DNA of 64,000 nt from Flavimarina sp. Hel_I_48 (GTDB lineage: Bacteria; Bacteroidota; Bacteroidia; Flavobacteriales; Flavobacteriaceae), in NCBI RefSeq assembly GCF_000733945.1, contig NZ_JPOL01000002.1, forward strand, positions 940,001-1,004,000, given 5' to 3'. The translations under genes and the position numbers were made by a program. The notes under the pieces are model-generated. The model did no database searches, was not told where the DNA came from, and was given only the letters and a program-made list of their open reading frames with translations. This document shows positions 1-8,410 of this stretch, one piece after another (positions within the stretch are counted from its first letter, which is position 1; the number at the start of each line of letters is the position of its first letter).

Positions 1-883
1 TGATAAGCGATTGCGCCATGGTCGCCTTTGAGGCTTTGGCCCTAAATTTTGAGATCAATTTTTCGGTCTGATCTATTTCTTTTTGTTGGTTTTTCTGCGC
101 TGCAAGTTGTTGACCGCGCATTTCTTCACGCAAGACCAAATATTCTGAATACGGCTTCGGAAAGTCATAGATCCTTCCCAGGGAAATCTCAATAGTCCTG
201 TTCGTCACATTGTCGAGAAACATCCTATCGTGGGAAACGATCGCGACAGCACCCGTGTAACTCTTTAAAAAGCCTTCTATCCAAATGATAGATTCAATGT
301 CCAAGTGGTTTGTGGGCTCATCCAGCAGTAAAACCTCATTGTTCTGCAAAAGGAGTTTTGCCAACTCAATACGCATACGCCAGCCGCCAGAAAAGGTATC
401 TGTAAGCTTATTAAAGTCTTCCCTTTTAAAACCAAGCCCCATCAGGATGCGTTCGGTCTCCCCCTGATAATTATAACCGCCGTGGATCTCGTATTGTTGC
501 TGTACATCGCTGAGCTCTACCATAAGGTCATGGTATCCCTCACTCTCATAATCGGTACGCTCTGCCAGTTGGACATTTATTTCCTCCAGGCGTTTTTCCA
601 GTTTTTTGATGAGTTCAAAAGCTTCGTAAGATTCTTCAAGAACGGTACGGCCTTCCACAAAATCGATATCCTGCTTTAAAAAGCCAATACGGATGTCTTT
701 TTCCATCGCAATCTGACCAGTATCGTACTCCTGCTCACCAGAGATTATGCGAAGCATGGTAGATTTTCCCGCTCCGTTTTTTCCCACGAGCCCTATGCGA
801 TCCCCTTCATTGAGCCTAAAGGTCACTTCATTGAACAAATATTCTCCTTGAAAAGAGACGGAAAGATTATGTATATTAAGCAT
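1..883 (-). CDS. ABC-F family ATPase (partial, 3' end beyond left edge)
   Basis: The minus frame is open from an ATG at 881-883 to base 1, giving about 294 N-terminal residues of a soluble two-domain ABC-F protein (ribosome-associated ATPases of the Uup/EttA group). The first ATPase domain is complete: Walker A reads GKNGAGKST near residue 37, the signature is FSGGWRMR, and Walker B is followed by the ABC-F hallmark DEPTNHLD. The charged linker (KLISKFRAKASKA) begins just before the edge, so the second ATPase domain lies outside. No membrane segments are seen. The family is certain; which subfamily is not, because the C-terminal half is missing. Confidence 0.93.
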   Translation of the reverse strand, partial: MLNIHNLSVSFQGEYLFNEVTFRLNEGDRIGLVGKNGAGKSTMLRIISGEQEYDTGQIAMEKDIRIGFLKQDIDFVEGRTVLEESYEAFELIKKLEKRLEEINVQLAERTDYESEGYHDLMVELSDVQQQYEIHGGYNYQGETERILMGLGFKREDFNKLTDTFSGGWRMRIELAKLLLQNNEVLLLDEPTNHLDIESIIWIEGFLKSYTGAVAIVSHDRMFLDNVTNRTIEISLGRIYDFPKPYSEYLVLREEMRGQQLAAQKNQQKEIDQTEKLISKFRAKASKATMAQSLI

Positions 884-959
884 ATGTTGTATTTAAATAC
901 CTATAAACAAGGGTTTTAATATTGTAGCGCATCCCTTACTTATTTTGTGCAAAGATGCC

Positions 960-967
960 TAAATTTG
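960..967 (+). promoter_or_regulatory. Candidate -7 promoter element for the DUF983 gene
   Basis: TAAATTTG matches the Bacteroidota -7 consensus TAnnTTTG and lies 52 bases before the ATG at 1020. The nearest TTTG (944-947) is only 12 bases upstream, too close for a normal -33 box, so only the -7 element is supported. Confidence 0.35.
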
Positions 968-1019
968 TGCTTTCTGGCAATGAGATCTTCATTTGTTTAG
1001 ATAGATAAAATAAAAGCCT

Positions 1020-1412
1020 ATGGCCCGTTTTCTAAAAGGATCAAAACTCTACAGCATATTTACGGGAAAATGCCCTGTTTGCCATGAAGGCGATATGTAT
1101 ATCAATTCTAACCCCTATCACCTTTCCCAAACCCTTAAGATGCACGAGCGCTGCAGTCACTGCAATCAAAAGTTCAAGATTGAACCATCCTTTTTTTATG
1201 GCGCCATGTATGTAAGTTATGGTGTGGGTATCGCTTTTGCGGTCGCTGCTTTTGTAATTGCCCATTTCTTTCTAGGCGGTGGCTTAATGACTTCTTTTAT
1301 AGCAATTATTGGGACTTTGGTTCTGTTTTTCCCTTTTATCATGCGTCTTTCCAGAAATATTTGGATCAATATATTTATGAAATACGATCCCGAAAAAGCA
1401 AAATCATCTTAA
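1020..1412 (+). CDS. DUF983 family membrane protein
   Basis: A 130-residue protein with the DUF983 layout: a short N-terminal region with two cysteine pairs (C18/C21 in CPVC and C45/C48 in CSHC) that probably bind zinc, then two hydrophobic segments at about 58-82 and 86-110, and a basic tail. The family is widespread in Bacteroidota and Alphaproteobacteria and has no agreed function. It stands alone, divergent from the ABC-F gene and convergent with the oxidoreductase. The family call rests on the GKCPxC opening and the two-helix layout. Confidence 0.85.
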   Translation: MARFLKGSKLYSIFTGKCPVCHEGDMYINSNPYHLSQTLKMHERCSHCNQKFKIEPSFFYGAMYVSYGVGIAFAVAAFVIAHFFLGGGLMTSFIAIIGTLVLFFPFIMRLSRNIWINIFMKYDPEKAKSS

Positions 1413-1451
1413 CTTAAAGAAAGAATAAATTCTTCTGAAATCAAATCGACT

Positions 1452-2513
1452 TTAGCGCTTCTCAAATTTTTTAGGAAAACGCATGACATCCACTGTTTGA
1501 GGCAGCTTTATGCCATTTTCCAGATTCTCGTATAATAAACCGGCCAAATAGGGTGACATCATAATTCCCCGGGTTCCCAGCCCATTAAGAAGTGCCAGAT
1601 TGGGATAATGGGGATGTTTGCCAAGTAAGGGCCTGCGGTCGCCAGTTGTGGGACGCACTCCTGCTTCCTGATCAACAACTTCAAATTCACAGGTAAGTAC
1701 CTTGCGTAGTTTGAGAAGGATTTCCTCCCGTGCGCTTTGTGTTGGGTTGTTGTCCTTATCTTTTCCATTAAAAGTCGCGCCCACTTTAAAGCGCTGATTG
1801 CCCTGCGGAATGATAAAAAACTGACTTTTAAGCGCGGCGTCGAGGATCAACTTTTCCGCTTTGATAAAAATATATTCCCCCTTGTTACCCACTACAGGAA
1901 GTTTAGCGAAAAACGGATTCTTTTTTACGCCATAACCTTCGGCAAATACGATGTATCTGGCGCGATAATTTTTATACATCACATGATCATTTTCTATAAC
2001 AATCTGCTCATGCTCAAAAACTTCATCCAGCCATTGTTTCTTTTGAATCAAATGCGCTTTATAAGCATCTAAAACGGCAGGAACATCAATGCGACCAGTT
2101 TCCCGAACCCTTCCGTAATGAAAAATAGAATCTATACCGTTAATAGGTTCCCTTTCCAGCTTCGGACTTAAAAATCTCGAAAGTCCGGGTTTGTCAAGGG
2201 CTTCAAACCAATTATTCTGATCTTCAGCAGAAGAGAACAACCGAAGCACAGGAGTAGGAAACATCGCATTTAGTTGAAGCTTTTTAGTTAGCTGCTCATA
2301 GTAAGGGACCGCGATATCCATAAGCTTTTCTGCCTCCCACGGAAGTGTGTAGCGTTTTAATATAACGGGATTGTAAACGCCCCCAGAAACCCGACTCGCG
2401 GAAGCTCCCCCACTCTCAATGACCAAAAACTCTTTATGGTTAGCGGTTAATTGTTCGCAAAAAGCCATTCCCGCCAGGCCAAGACCTACAACTATGTAAT
2501 CTATTTCAACCAT
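1452..2513 (-). CDS. FAD-dependent oxidoreductase, DAO (glycine/D-amino-acid oxidase-like) family
   Basis: This 353-residue protein opens with a Rossmann dinucleotide fold (IVVGLGLAGMAFCEQL, residues 7-22) and ends with the DAO-type C-terminal FAD contact (GVRPTTGDRRPLLG and then LNGLGTRGIMMSPYLA). It resembles ThiO and the C-terminal domain of MnmC in layout. Cytosolic, with no signal peptide. The substrate cannot be told from sequence. A methyltransferase partner as in fused MnmC is not adjacent. It starts just after the terminator that ends the gld operon and is convergent with the DUF983 gene. Confidence 0.85.
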   Translation of the reverse strand: MVEIDYIVVGLGLAGMAFCEQLTANHKEFLVIESGGASASRVSGGVYNPVILKRYTLPWEAEKLMDIAVPYYEQLTKKLQLNAMFPTPVLRLFSSAEDQNNWFEALDKPGLSRFLSPKLEREPINGIDSIFHYGRVRETGRIDVPAVLDAYKAHLIQKKQWLDEVFEHEQIVIENDHVMYKNYRARYIVFAEGYGVKKNPFFAKLPVVGNKGEYIFIKAEKLILDAALKSQFFIIPQGNQRFKVGATFNGKDKDNNPTQSAREEILLKLRKVLTCEFEVVDQEAGVRPTTGDRRPLLGKHPHYPNLALLNGLGTRGIMMSPYLAGLLYENLENGIKLPQTVDVMRFPKKFEKR

Positions 2514-2530
2514 TAGTACGTATTATAACC

Positions 2531-2558
2531 AAAAAACGCCCCAAAATAGGGCGTTTTT
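2531..2558 (-). terminator. Terminator of the gldKLMN operon
   Basis: Arms AAAAACGCCC (2532-2541) and GGGCGTTTTT (2549-2558) enclose a 7-base loop. Read on the minus strand the hairpin ends in a T run, 29 bases after the gldN stop. It also sits directly before the oxidoreductase start, so it insulates that gene from gld read-through. Confidence 0.8.
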
Positions 2559-2586
2559 GTTCATTTTTATAAAGAATTCTCGAGTT

Positions 2587-3477
2587 TTAGTAACTCCACA
2601 TATCGCTTTCCATATTGCGAATCTCATCTTTTAGACGTTCAGATTCCAGCAATTGCATCAATGAATTATCAGCCATATATTCCTTTATTTCCCTATCTCC
2701 CTGAATGTTATCAATCTGGTAAATCATACCGCTGAATCTTCTACTGTTAAGCAAATGATCATAAGATAGCGGTTGCGCCGAATTTTGAGGATTGAATACT
2801 TTTGCTTCATGCAATACCTGACGCGCTTTTGGAAACCAAACCCAGAATAAAGGTACAAGTACAGGATTCTCTTCATCTATAAAGTTAACATCTGGAGCAA
2901 CTGGAGCAATACCAATCATTCTATATTTAAGTTCGCCTTGTCTTTTGTCAAAATACCAGTAGCCCCTTATAAAGTATTGCTCAATATCAGCGGCTGTAAT
3001 GTCCCTTCTATTGATAAATTGCTCATCAAGCTGTTCACCGGCGTTTATCTGCTCAACCCCAAGATCTGTGGTATCCACTTTAGACATTGCCGCAGAAATA
3101 TCATTTAATGAAATCTTATCATTAAAATAAGAATCTGAATACAGATCGATTTTTCCTTTCTTTGCTGCATTGACCAGCACATCATAAAGAGAGCGGCGAT
3201 CTGCACCTATACTATTGGTATCAATGGGATAATACAATGGAAAGTTCACCCGCTCATCAAGATCAACGGTCTCCCATACATTACGCCCCCAGAGGACATC
3301 ACGGCTATCGACATAACCATAGTCCAAAGGCTTATCATTATCAAGAAGCATTTGACCTTCAGTCTGCACATACATCTCATCTGGTGCCTTTGCATTCAGG
3401 ATGTTATTTTGAGCAAACGCGGTGCCTGCGAAAAGCAATACACCAGAAAGAATATAAGAATACTTAATGCTTATCAT
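2587..3477 (-). CDS. gldN: Type IX secretion / gliding motility protein GldN (PorN)
   Basis: A 296-residue protein with a clear Sec signal peptide (about residues 1-22, ending at TAFAQ). GldN is a periplasmic component of the type IX secretion system; in the model systems it joins GldK to form the outer-membrane-associated ring. The conserved GldN features are visible: the NVWETVDLDERVNFPLYYP block, VNAAKKGKIDLYSDSYFNDK, and FIRGYWYFDKRQGELKYRMIG. It is the last gene of gldKLMN, 6 bases after the gldM stop, with a terminator behind it. Length is normal for the family. Confidence 0.95.
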   Translation of the reverse strand: MISIKYSYILSGVLLFAGTAFAQNNILNAKAPDEMYVQTEGQMLLDNDKPLDYGYVDSRDVLWGRNVWETVDLDERVNFPLYYPIDTNSIGADRRSLYDVLVNAAKKGKIDLYSDSYFNDKISLNDISAAMSKVDTTDLGVEQINAGEQLDEQFINRRDITAADIEQYFIRGYWYFDKRQGELKYRMIGIAPVAPDVNFIDEENPVLVPLFWVWFPKARQVLHEAKVFNPQNSAQPLSYDHLLNSRRFSGMIYQIDNIQGDREIKEYMADNSLMQLLESERLKDEIRNMESDMWSY

Positions 3478-3483
3478 ATAATT

Positions 3484-5016
3484 TTAATTAGTAAGTTCAA
3501 CAAAAACCGGAGAAACCTGCTTCAATAAATAGGAGCTGTTTCCTGCAATTTTTGCATTTATATCAAAAACCTGAACAGTTGAACCACGGGGTGCCTGTCT
3601 TATCAAATCATTAGCCCTGGAATCCATTTTACTACCATTTACCTGCACGGTAGGTTTTCCTGGCACATTGACCTTAAATCCAGTTACCTGAAGGTTAAGA
3701 TCAAAGTCAAAATCAGGCAGGTTTGCACCTATCGTGGATATACTTAACGCATTCTTCTGCATCTTTATTATATCAGACTCGCCCCTTACCGTACCTACTG
3801 GTCGTGGAATATCTTTTATACGGAATTGTTTAGAATCGCTCACTTTTGACCCATCGGGCAACGTACCGGAAACATTAATGGTAACCTCACGTCCACTTCC
3901 AGGACTCATTGTATAACTACTGCTACCTCCTTTAGATAATCCAGGTGCACTTGCAGAAACATTATTATCTGCAATACCTGCAAAACTAATTGTCATAGGG
4001 TTTGCTACTCCACGATATACAACGTTCATCTTATCTGCGGAAATCGTTGCGGAATTAGGCCTGTTGATAACAGCATATTCACTTCTAATGGGAATAGATT
4101 TTGGTTCCCCTTCCTCCGTATAGACAAGTTCACCGGTGATTTTTTGCGTACCCACATTACCTGTTGGGAAATCAAGAACAACCTGCCCTGCTTTTAGGTT
4201 TTTAATTTCATTTCCGTTCACAACAACTTTATCAAAGTTGAGGGAGTTGTCAAAACGCCCCAAAACGACTTTACCTTTAAAGCGTTCTCCAGAAAAGAAT
4301 GCAGTTTTTTCAGGAATCACAATCGCTTCATAATTGCTCAATGAAACATCTTTGCTTAATTGACCCTGTAATAATGAGGAATAAACTTCAGATTCATTGG
4401 ACTTTATATCGTTTTGCATCTGTGTGAACCTGGTAATTGTCGCTGCAAGCGGATAGCCTTCAAAATTATACTTTAACCACGCTACTTCTTTACCATCCTT
4501 ATTTTCAACAGGTGTCGTATCAAAGCTTGACTGGACAGCCCTGTTCACGTCACTGAATTCTGGTCCCAGTGCAGCAGCCATATCCTCTTTATATTGGTTT
4601 AATGCAGCTAAGAAAGCATCACCTTTTTGAGTATAGCCATCACCAGTAAACCATCTCTCATCAAGTACTGATGATTTATCAAGGTTCGCGTAACTGCTTG
4701 TATCCACACCTTCAGTCAAGGAATCTTTTATAGTTCCTAAGTATGAATAAAAATTATCAGAAATTGTCTTTACATTCTTAGCCTTCTCTAAAAGGGGTTC
4801 ATATTTGGCTGCCTGCTCCGTTGCTTTTGCTTCGAGACCAGCGAGTGCCAATTGATTCTCATCAGTCAAACGTGCGTTTGACGATGCGAATTTCATATCA
4901 AAAATCTTAAATGCGCTCAAAATCTCCTTATCTACGTTCATTGCGATCATCGCAATAAAAACCAGATACATGAGATTGATCATTTTCTGTCTTGGGGATG
5001 TAGTTCCTCCTGCCAT
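3484..5016 (-). CDS. gldM: Type IX secretion / gliding motility protein GldM (PorM)
   Basis: A 510-residue protein. One N-terminal transmembrane helix (about 12-34, MINLMYLVFIAMIAMNV) is followed by a long periplasmic part, matching GldM/PorM, which forms a dimeric shaft of stacked domains linking the inner-membrane motor to the outer-membrane ring. The start MAGGTTSPRQKMINLMYLVF is the family's usual N-terminus. The C-terminal part is beta-rich with repeated Gly/Ser/Asn segments, as expected for its Ig-like domains. It lies between gldL and gldN in the usual order. Confidence 0.95.
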   Translation of the reverse strand: MAGGTTSPRQKMINLMYLVFIAMIAMNVDKEILSAFKIFDMKFASSNARLTDENQLALAGLEAKATEQAAKYEPLLEKAKNVKTISDNFYSYLGTIKDSLTEGVDTSSYANLDKSSVLDERWFTGDGYTQKGDAFLAALNQYKEDMAAALGPEFSDVNRAVQSSFDTTPVENKDGKEVAWLKYNFEGYPLAATITRFTQMQNDIKSNESEVYSSLLQGQLSKDVSLSNYEAIVIPEKTAFFSGERFKGKVVLGRFDNSLNFDKVVVNGNEIKNLKAGQVVLDFPTGNVGTQKITGELVYTEEGEPKSIPIRSEYAVINRPNSATISADKMNVVYRGVANPMTISFAGIADNNVSASAPGLSKGGSSSYTMSPGSGREVTINVSGTLPDGSKVSDSKQFRIKDIPRPVGTVRGESDIIKMQKNALSISTIGANLPDFDFDLNLQVTGFKVNVPGKPTVQVNGSKMDSRANDLIRQAPRGSTVQVFDINAKIAGNSSYLLKQVSPVFVELTN

Positions 5017-5066
5017 AGTCTATATTTTTCTAGTGAATAATACGGTTATCGTTTTATTCTTAGAAT

Positions 5067-5705
5067 TTATTTTTTGTTCATTGCAGAAAGCATTCCTCCG
5101 TAAACCCCGTTCAAGGACGAAAGGTTTGTCGCTAAATTTTGCATCTGTTCTTTAAGCACACCTGCATTGTTTACTACTTCATTGTTTATGGCAGCCTGAC
5201 GACCAGCGGTCTCGACCTGAACTTTATATAGGCCATTAAGAGATTCCATTTGTGCAGCGGCAAGGGACATTTCCTCACTGTAGCGCTGTGTAGAAGACAT
5301 AGCTTCTGCAGTAGGGGCGATTCCTTTTGCAGCACCTTCAAAACCACGGATGCTTTTACCAAGGCTTTCCATAAGTTGAGCATCTATTTTAGCTTCTTTC
5401 AACATATTATCAAGCTTTTTAGACAATAATCCGTCAGCTTCTACTACTTCTTCCTTGATGACCTCCTTTTTCTTAACGACAGCACCACCCGCAAGTTCAG
5501 GATAAACCAATGACCAGTCCAGATCATTTTGAGATCTTTCAAAAGCAGAATAGGCAAATACCAAAGCTTCCACAATCATCCCGATAGTAAGAATCAGGGA
5601 ACCGTAAGGCCAGTGTTGAATTTTAAAAAGAGCCCCAACAATTACCACAGCAGCTCCCATTCCATAAATGAAATTGGTGATTGAAATATTTCCTTTTTTT
5701 GACAT
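5067..5705 (-). CDS. gldL: Type IX secretion / gliding motor protein GldL (PorL)
   Basis: A 212-residue inner-membrane protein with two transmembrane helices (about 10-28 and 33-52) and a long cytoplasmic region rich in helical/coiled-coil sequence. With GldM it forms the proton-driven motor of the type IX system. The intramembrane glutamate known to matter in the family is present in the second helix (E46 in GMIVEALVF). The segment HWPYGS between the helices is also typical. It is followed by gldM after 50 bases and preceded by gldK after 65 bases. Confidence 0.95.
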   Translation of the reverse strand: MSKKGNISITNFIYGMGAAVVIVGALFKIQHWPYGSLILTIGMIVEALVFAYSAFERSQNDLDWSLVYPELAGGAVVKKKEVIKEEVVEADGLLSKKLDNMLKEAKIDAQLMESLGKSIRGFEGAAKGIAPTAEAMSSTQRYSEEMSLAAAQMESLNGLYKVQVETAGRQAAINNEVVNNAGVLKEQMQNLATNLSSLNGVYGGMLSAMNKK

Positions 5706-5770
5706 GTTTTAAAAATTTAGTTTAAGTAATTGAATTGATTAAGTACAACTATATTTGGGAATTTAGTGTA

Positions 5771-7132
5771 TTATCTTCTGTTCATGCTAATATCATTATC
5801 CACACCTAGATAATCCTGTACGGTCCTAAAACCGATGTAACTTCTAGCGGAATCAGCATATTCATAATCCCTTGTGCTTACCTGTAGAAAGTAGGCAACA
5901 TCTTTCCAGGATCCACCACGCACAACTTTACGCTGGTTATCAGGATCTGGAACATCGGGATTCATTGTTGACATATATTCGTAAGAATTGGGATCGTAAG
6001 ATGATTCTACCCATTCTGCCACATTACCGGCCATGTTATATAGATCATAATCATTAGGGTTATAGGAATCAGCCTCTACGGTATAAAGTGCCTGATCTGC
6101 CGCATAATCCCCTCTCAAAGGTTTAAAATTGGCCATAAAACATCCCCTGTCATTTTTAGCATAAGGACCTCCCCATGGGTAGGTAGCGCCTTGCAGGCCT
6201 CCACGGGCAGCATATTCCCATTCTGCTTCACTCGGAAGTCTAAAACGGTTAACCTGCTGCTGATTACGGCTCTTTTTATAGGAGTTCTTGTATAATGTAC
6301 GCCAGTTACAGAACGCTCTTGCCTGTTCCCAGGTTACGCCCACAACGGGGTAATTATCATAGGCCGTATGCCAGAAATAATCATTATGCATAGGCTCATT
6401 ATAGGAATATGCAAAATCCTTGATCCATACGGTAGTATCAGGATAAATATTAACGGTTTCGGTACGAATGTAGTCTGAGCGGCTTCCATTTTTTTGGCGA
6501 GCGGCTTCTTCAACATCAAGATAGGTAAATTTAAAATCAAGTTTATCTACATCTACGGTACGGTGACCATTATATGCTTCTTCTAATGGAATATACATAC
6601 TATCCATTACCTCAACATAATACTCATCAGGATAATCCTGAGGATCTTCTACAAGGTCAATACGCTTATTAAGTTTTCTACCTGTATAATCTTCACTGAA
6701 ACTATAATAGTTATCGTACATATAGCGGTCATAGGGACTCATCTCCTCAGGATCATTGTTGAGAAAGGAATACTCCCCTATACCACCATTACCTGGAGTT
6801 TCTCCAAGCTCATCGGCAAACACAGCTAAACGCGTACGAATAATAGAATCTTTTACCCAGTCTACAAACTGACGGTATTCGGAATTGGTGATTTCAGTCT
6901 CATCCATGTAAAAGGAACGAACTGTTACTGTTTTTGTAGGAGCATCCTTAACATTGGCAATATCATCGTCACTTTTTCCCATGATAAAAGCACCCCCAGA
7001 AACCAGCGTCATACCGTATGGTTTCTCAGAGTTCCATTTTTTGCCCTCGGCGCCTACAAGTTCGCCACGATCACTACGACCACAGCTAGTCAACAAGCTT
7101 ATCATCGCAATAAATGCAATAAACTTCTTCAT
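5771..7132 (-). CDS. gldK: Gliding motility lipoprotein GldK (PorK)
   Basis: A 453-residue lipoprotein: signal MKKFIAFIAMISLLTSC with lipid cysteine C17, then a formylglycine-generating-enzyme (FGE/sulfatase-modifying) fold. Visible FGE landmarks include MTLVSGGAFIMG, EITNSEYRQFV, GVTWEQARAFCNWR, RFRLPSEAEWEYAARGG, NMAGNVAEWV and VVRGGSWKD. GldK pairs with GldN in the periplasmic ring of the type IX secretion system. It is the first gene of the operon. No sprF/porP homologue lies beside it, unlike the porPKLMN order of Porphyromonas. Confidence 0.95.
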   Translation of the reverse strand: MKKFIAFIAMISLLTSCGRSDRGELVGAEGKKWNSEKPYGMTLVSGGAFIMGKSDDDIANVKDAPTKTVTVRSFYMDETEITNSEYRQFVDWVKDSIIRTRLAVFADELGETPGNGGIGEYSFLNNDPEEMSPYDRYMYDNYYSFSEDYTGRKLNKRIDLVEDPQDYPDEYYVEVMDSMYIPLEEAYNGHRTVDVDKLDFKFTYLDVEEAARQKNGSRSDYIRTETVNIYPDTTVWIKDFAYSYNEPMHNDYFWHTAYDNYPVVGVTWEQARAFCNWRTLYKNSYKKSRNQQQVNRFRLPSEAEWEYAARGGLQGATYPWGGPYAKNDRGCFMANFKPLRGDYAADQALYTVEADSYNPNDYDLYNMAGNVAEWVESSYDPNSYEYMSTMNPDVPDPDNQRKVVRGGSWKDVAYFLQVSTRDYEYADSARSYIGFRTVQDYLGVDNDISMNRR

Positions 7133-7240
7133 AGGTAGATAATTTAAATACTAGATTTGAGGCCGTAAACCTATTTATAAAAAATTTAATACACAATTTT
7201 TTAATTATAAATTCCCCTTAGTCTTAGTATATTCAACGGT

Positions 7241-8407
7241 TTATAACTCATTTTTTTGCCTGGCCTTAAACCAGCGTTCCGGGATTTCCTGATTACAGGC
7301 GTTCACATAATCCTGATACGTGCAAGGTAATAACGTATGCCTTTTCAATTTATTATTGAGTCCCTGCAAAAAGGGGATTTCTATCCACCATCTCCCGGTA
7401 CGGTCACTTTTGTAAAAACTAAGCACCTCATCCTCCACAGGTACGGTATAGTGTAGAAAACCCTTGCGCCGTTCTGGAACCAGTTCATCCACTCGATAAT
7501 TGACGCCTTCTATAAAATACCATATTATTTGTGCCACCAGCGCATCTGCGGTCTGGGAATCGCTCATCTGGCAGTATTCAAAAATACCAAAACTACTTAC
7601 CCGGTCACTGAGACCAGCATACCTCGCGACAGCGCATATTTCCCTTCCGTTCAGTCCGTTAGGACGGTTCTTGTGCATATGCCCCAGCGCGGCGCTTTCT
7701 ATACCACCCAGGTCAATACTCACAACATCTGCGTCCCTAAGTACGGGTTCTACCAGCGAAATATCAGGTACCACCTCCCCCAGCCGGTAGGCATCAAAGT
7801 ACAGCTTTTGCACCAGTTCGATTTCTTCCTGACTATTGGCAAAAGTCTGATAGCCTATATTGGCATAATTGAAAAGATTATAAGGCTTGTCAACGATAAT
7901 CCTGCCCAGGTAAGAGGTATTGCTCATAGGCTTGCTGCTATCGCCCAGATCAAAACGGTTATCAACATTCACAAAATTGACCATCTGATCAAGTTTATCG
8001 TAACCGCGATAGATCGCGTAGGACAAATCTTGACTTCCGCCCAGAAAAATGGGTATAATATCCATTTTAAAGAGACTTTCGGTAATTTTTTTAATGGCAA
8101 AATAAGTATCCTCAAGCGAGTTTCCACTATCAATATCCCCCAGATCTGCGATTACCGTGTGCCAATTTCCAGCAAATAAACCATAAATAGCGCTCCGTAC
8201 AGACTGAAAATCTGGCTTTTCAGCCAAATTATCCATCATGCCCCTGTTTTCCCTCAATCCTATTATAGCCACATTAACTTCATCAAGGGAGGGCATACCC
8301 TCCTGAGAAGTGTGCATCCTAATGGTATTGCCCAGGCTTTGCTTATGGAATAAGGGCGCGTGCGCAACCACTGCATCAGCGACCGGTACCAGGTTCTCAA
8401 ATGGCAT
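7241..8407 (-). CDS. Ureohydrolase-fold protein (annotated as formimidoylglutamase in relatives) with a degenerate metal site
   Basis: A 388-residue protein of the arginase/agmatinase/formimidoylglutamase superfamily. The usual blocks can be lined up by eye, but the metal ligands are changed: arginase GGDHS reads GGSQD here (123-127), DAHxD reads DNRFD (149-153), and SFDxDxxDP reads SIDLGGIES (230-238). Thus H101, H126 and D234 of arginase become Q, R and G. The classic two-Mn centre cannot form, so catalysis is doubtful. It starts 3 bases after the topA stop and is surely co-transcribed with it; gldK lies downstream. The fold call is good; the function is unknown. Confidence 0.75.
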   Translation of the reverse strand: MPFENLVPVADAVVAHAPLFHKQSLGNTIRMHTSQEGMPSLDEVNVAIIGLRENRGMMDNLAEKPDFQSVRSAIYGLFAGNWHTVIADLGDIDSGNSLEDTYFAIKKITESLFKMDIIPIFLGGSQDLSYAIYRGYDKLDQMVNFVNVDNRFDLGDSSKPMSNTSYLGRIIVDKPYNLFNYANIGYQTFANSQEEIELVQKLYFDAYRLGEVVPDISLVEPVLRDADVVSIDLGGIESAALGHMHKNRPNGLNGREICAVARYAGLSDRVSSFGIFEYCQMSDSQTADALVAQIIWYFIEGVNYRVDELVPERRKGFLHYTVPVEDEVLSFYKSDRTGRWWIEIPFLQGLNNKLKRHTLLPCTYQDYVNACNQEIPERWFKARQKNEL

Positions 8408-8410
8408 AGA

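Noticed and set aside
7529-8179. Long plus-strand ORF of 216 codons opposite the ureohydrolase gene.
   Set aside because: It is a shadow of a clearly conserved minus-strand gene and has no recognisable protein features.
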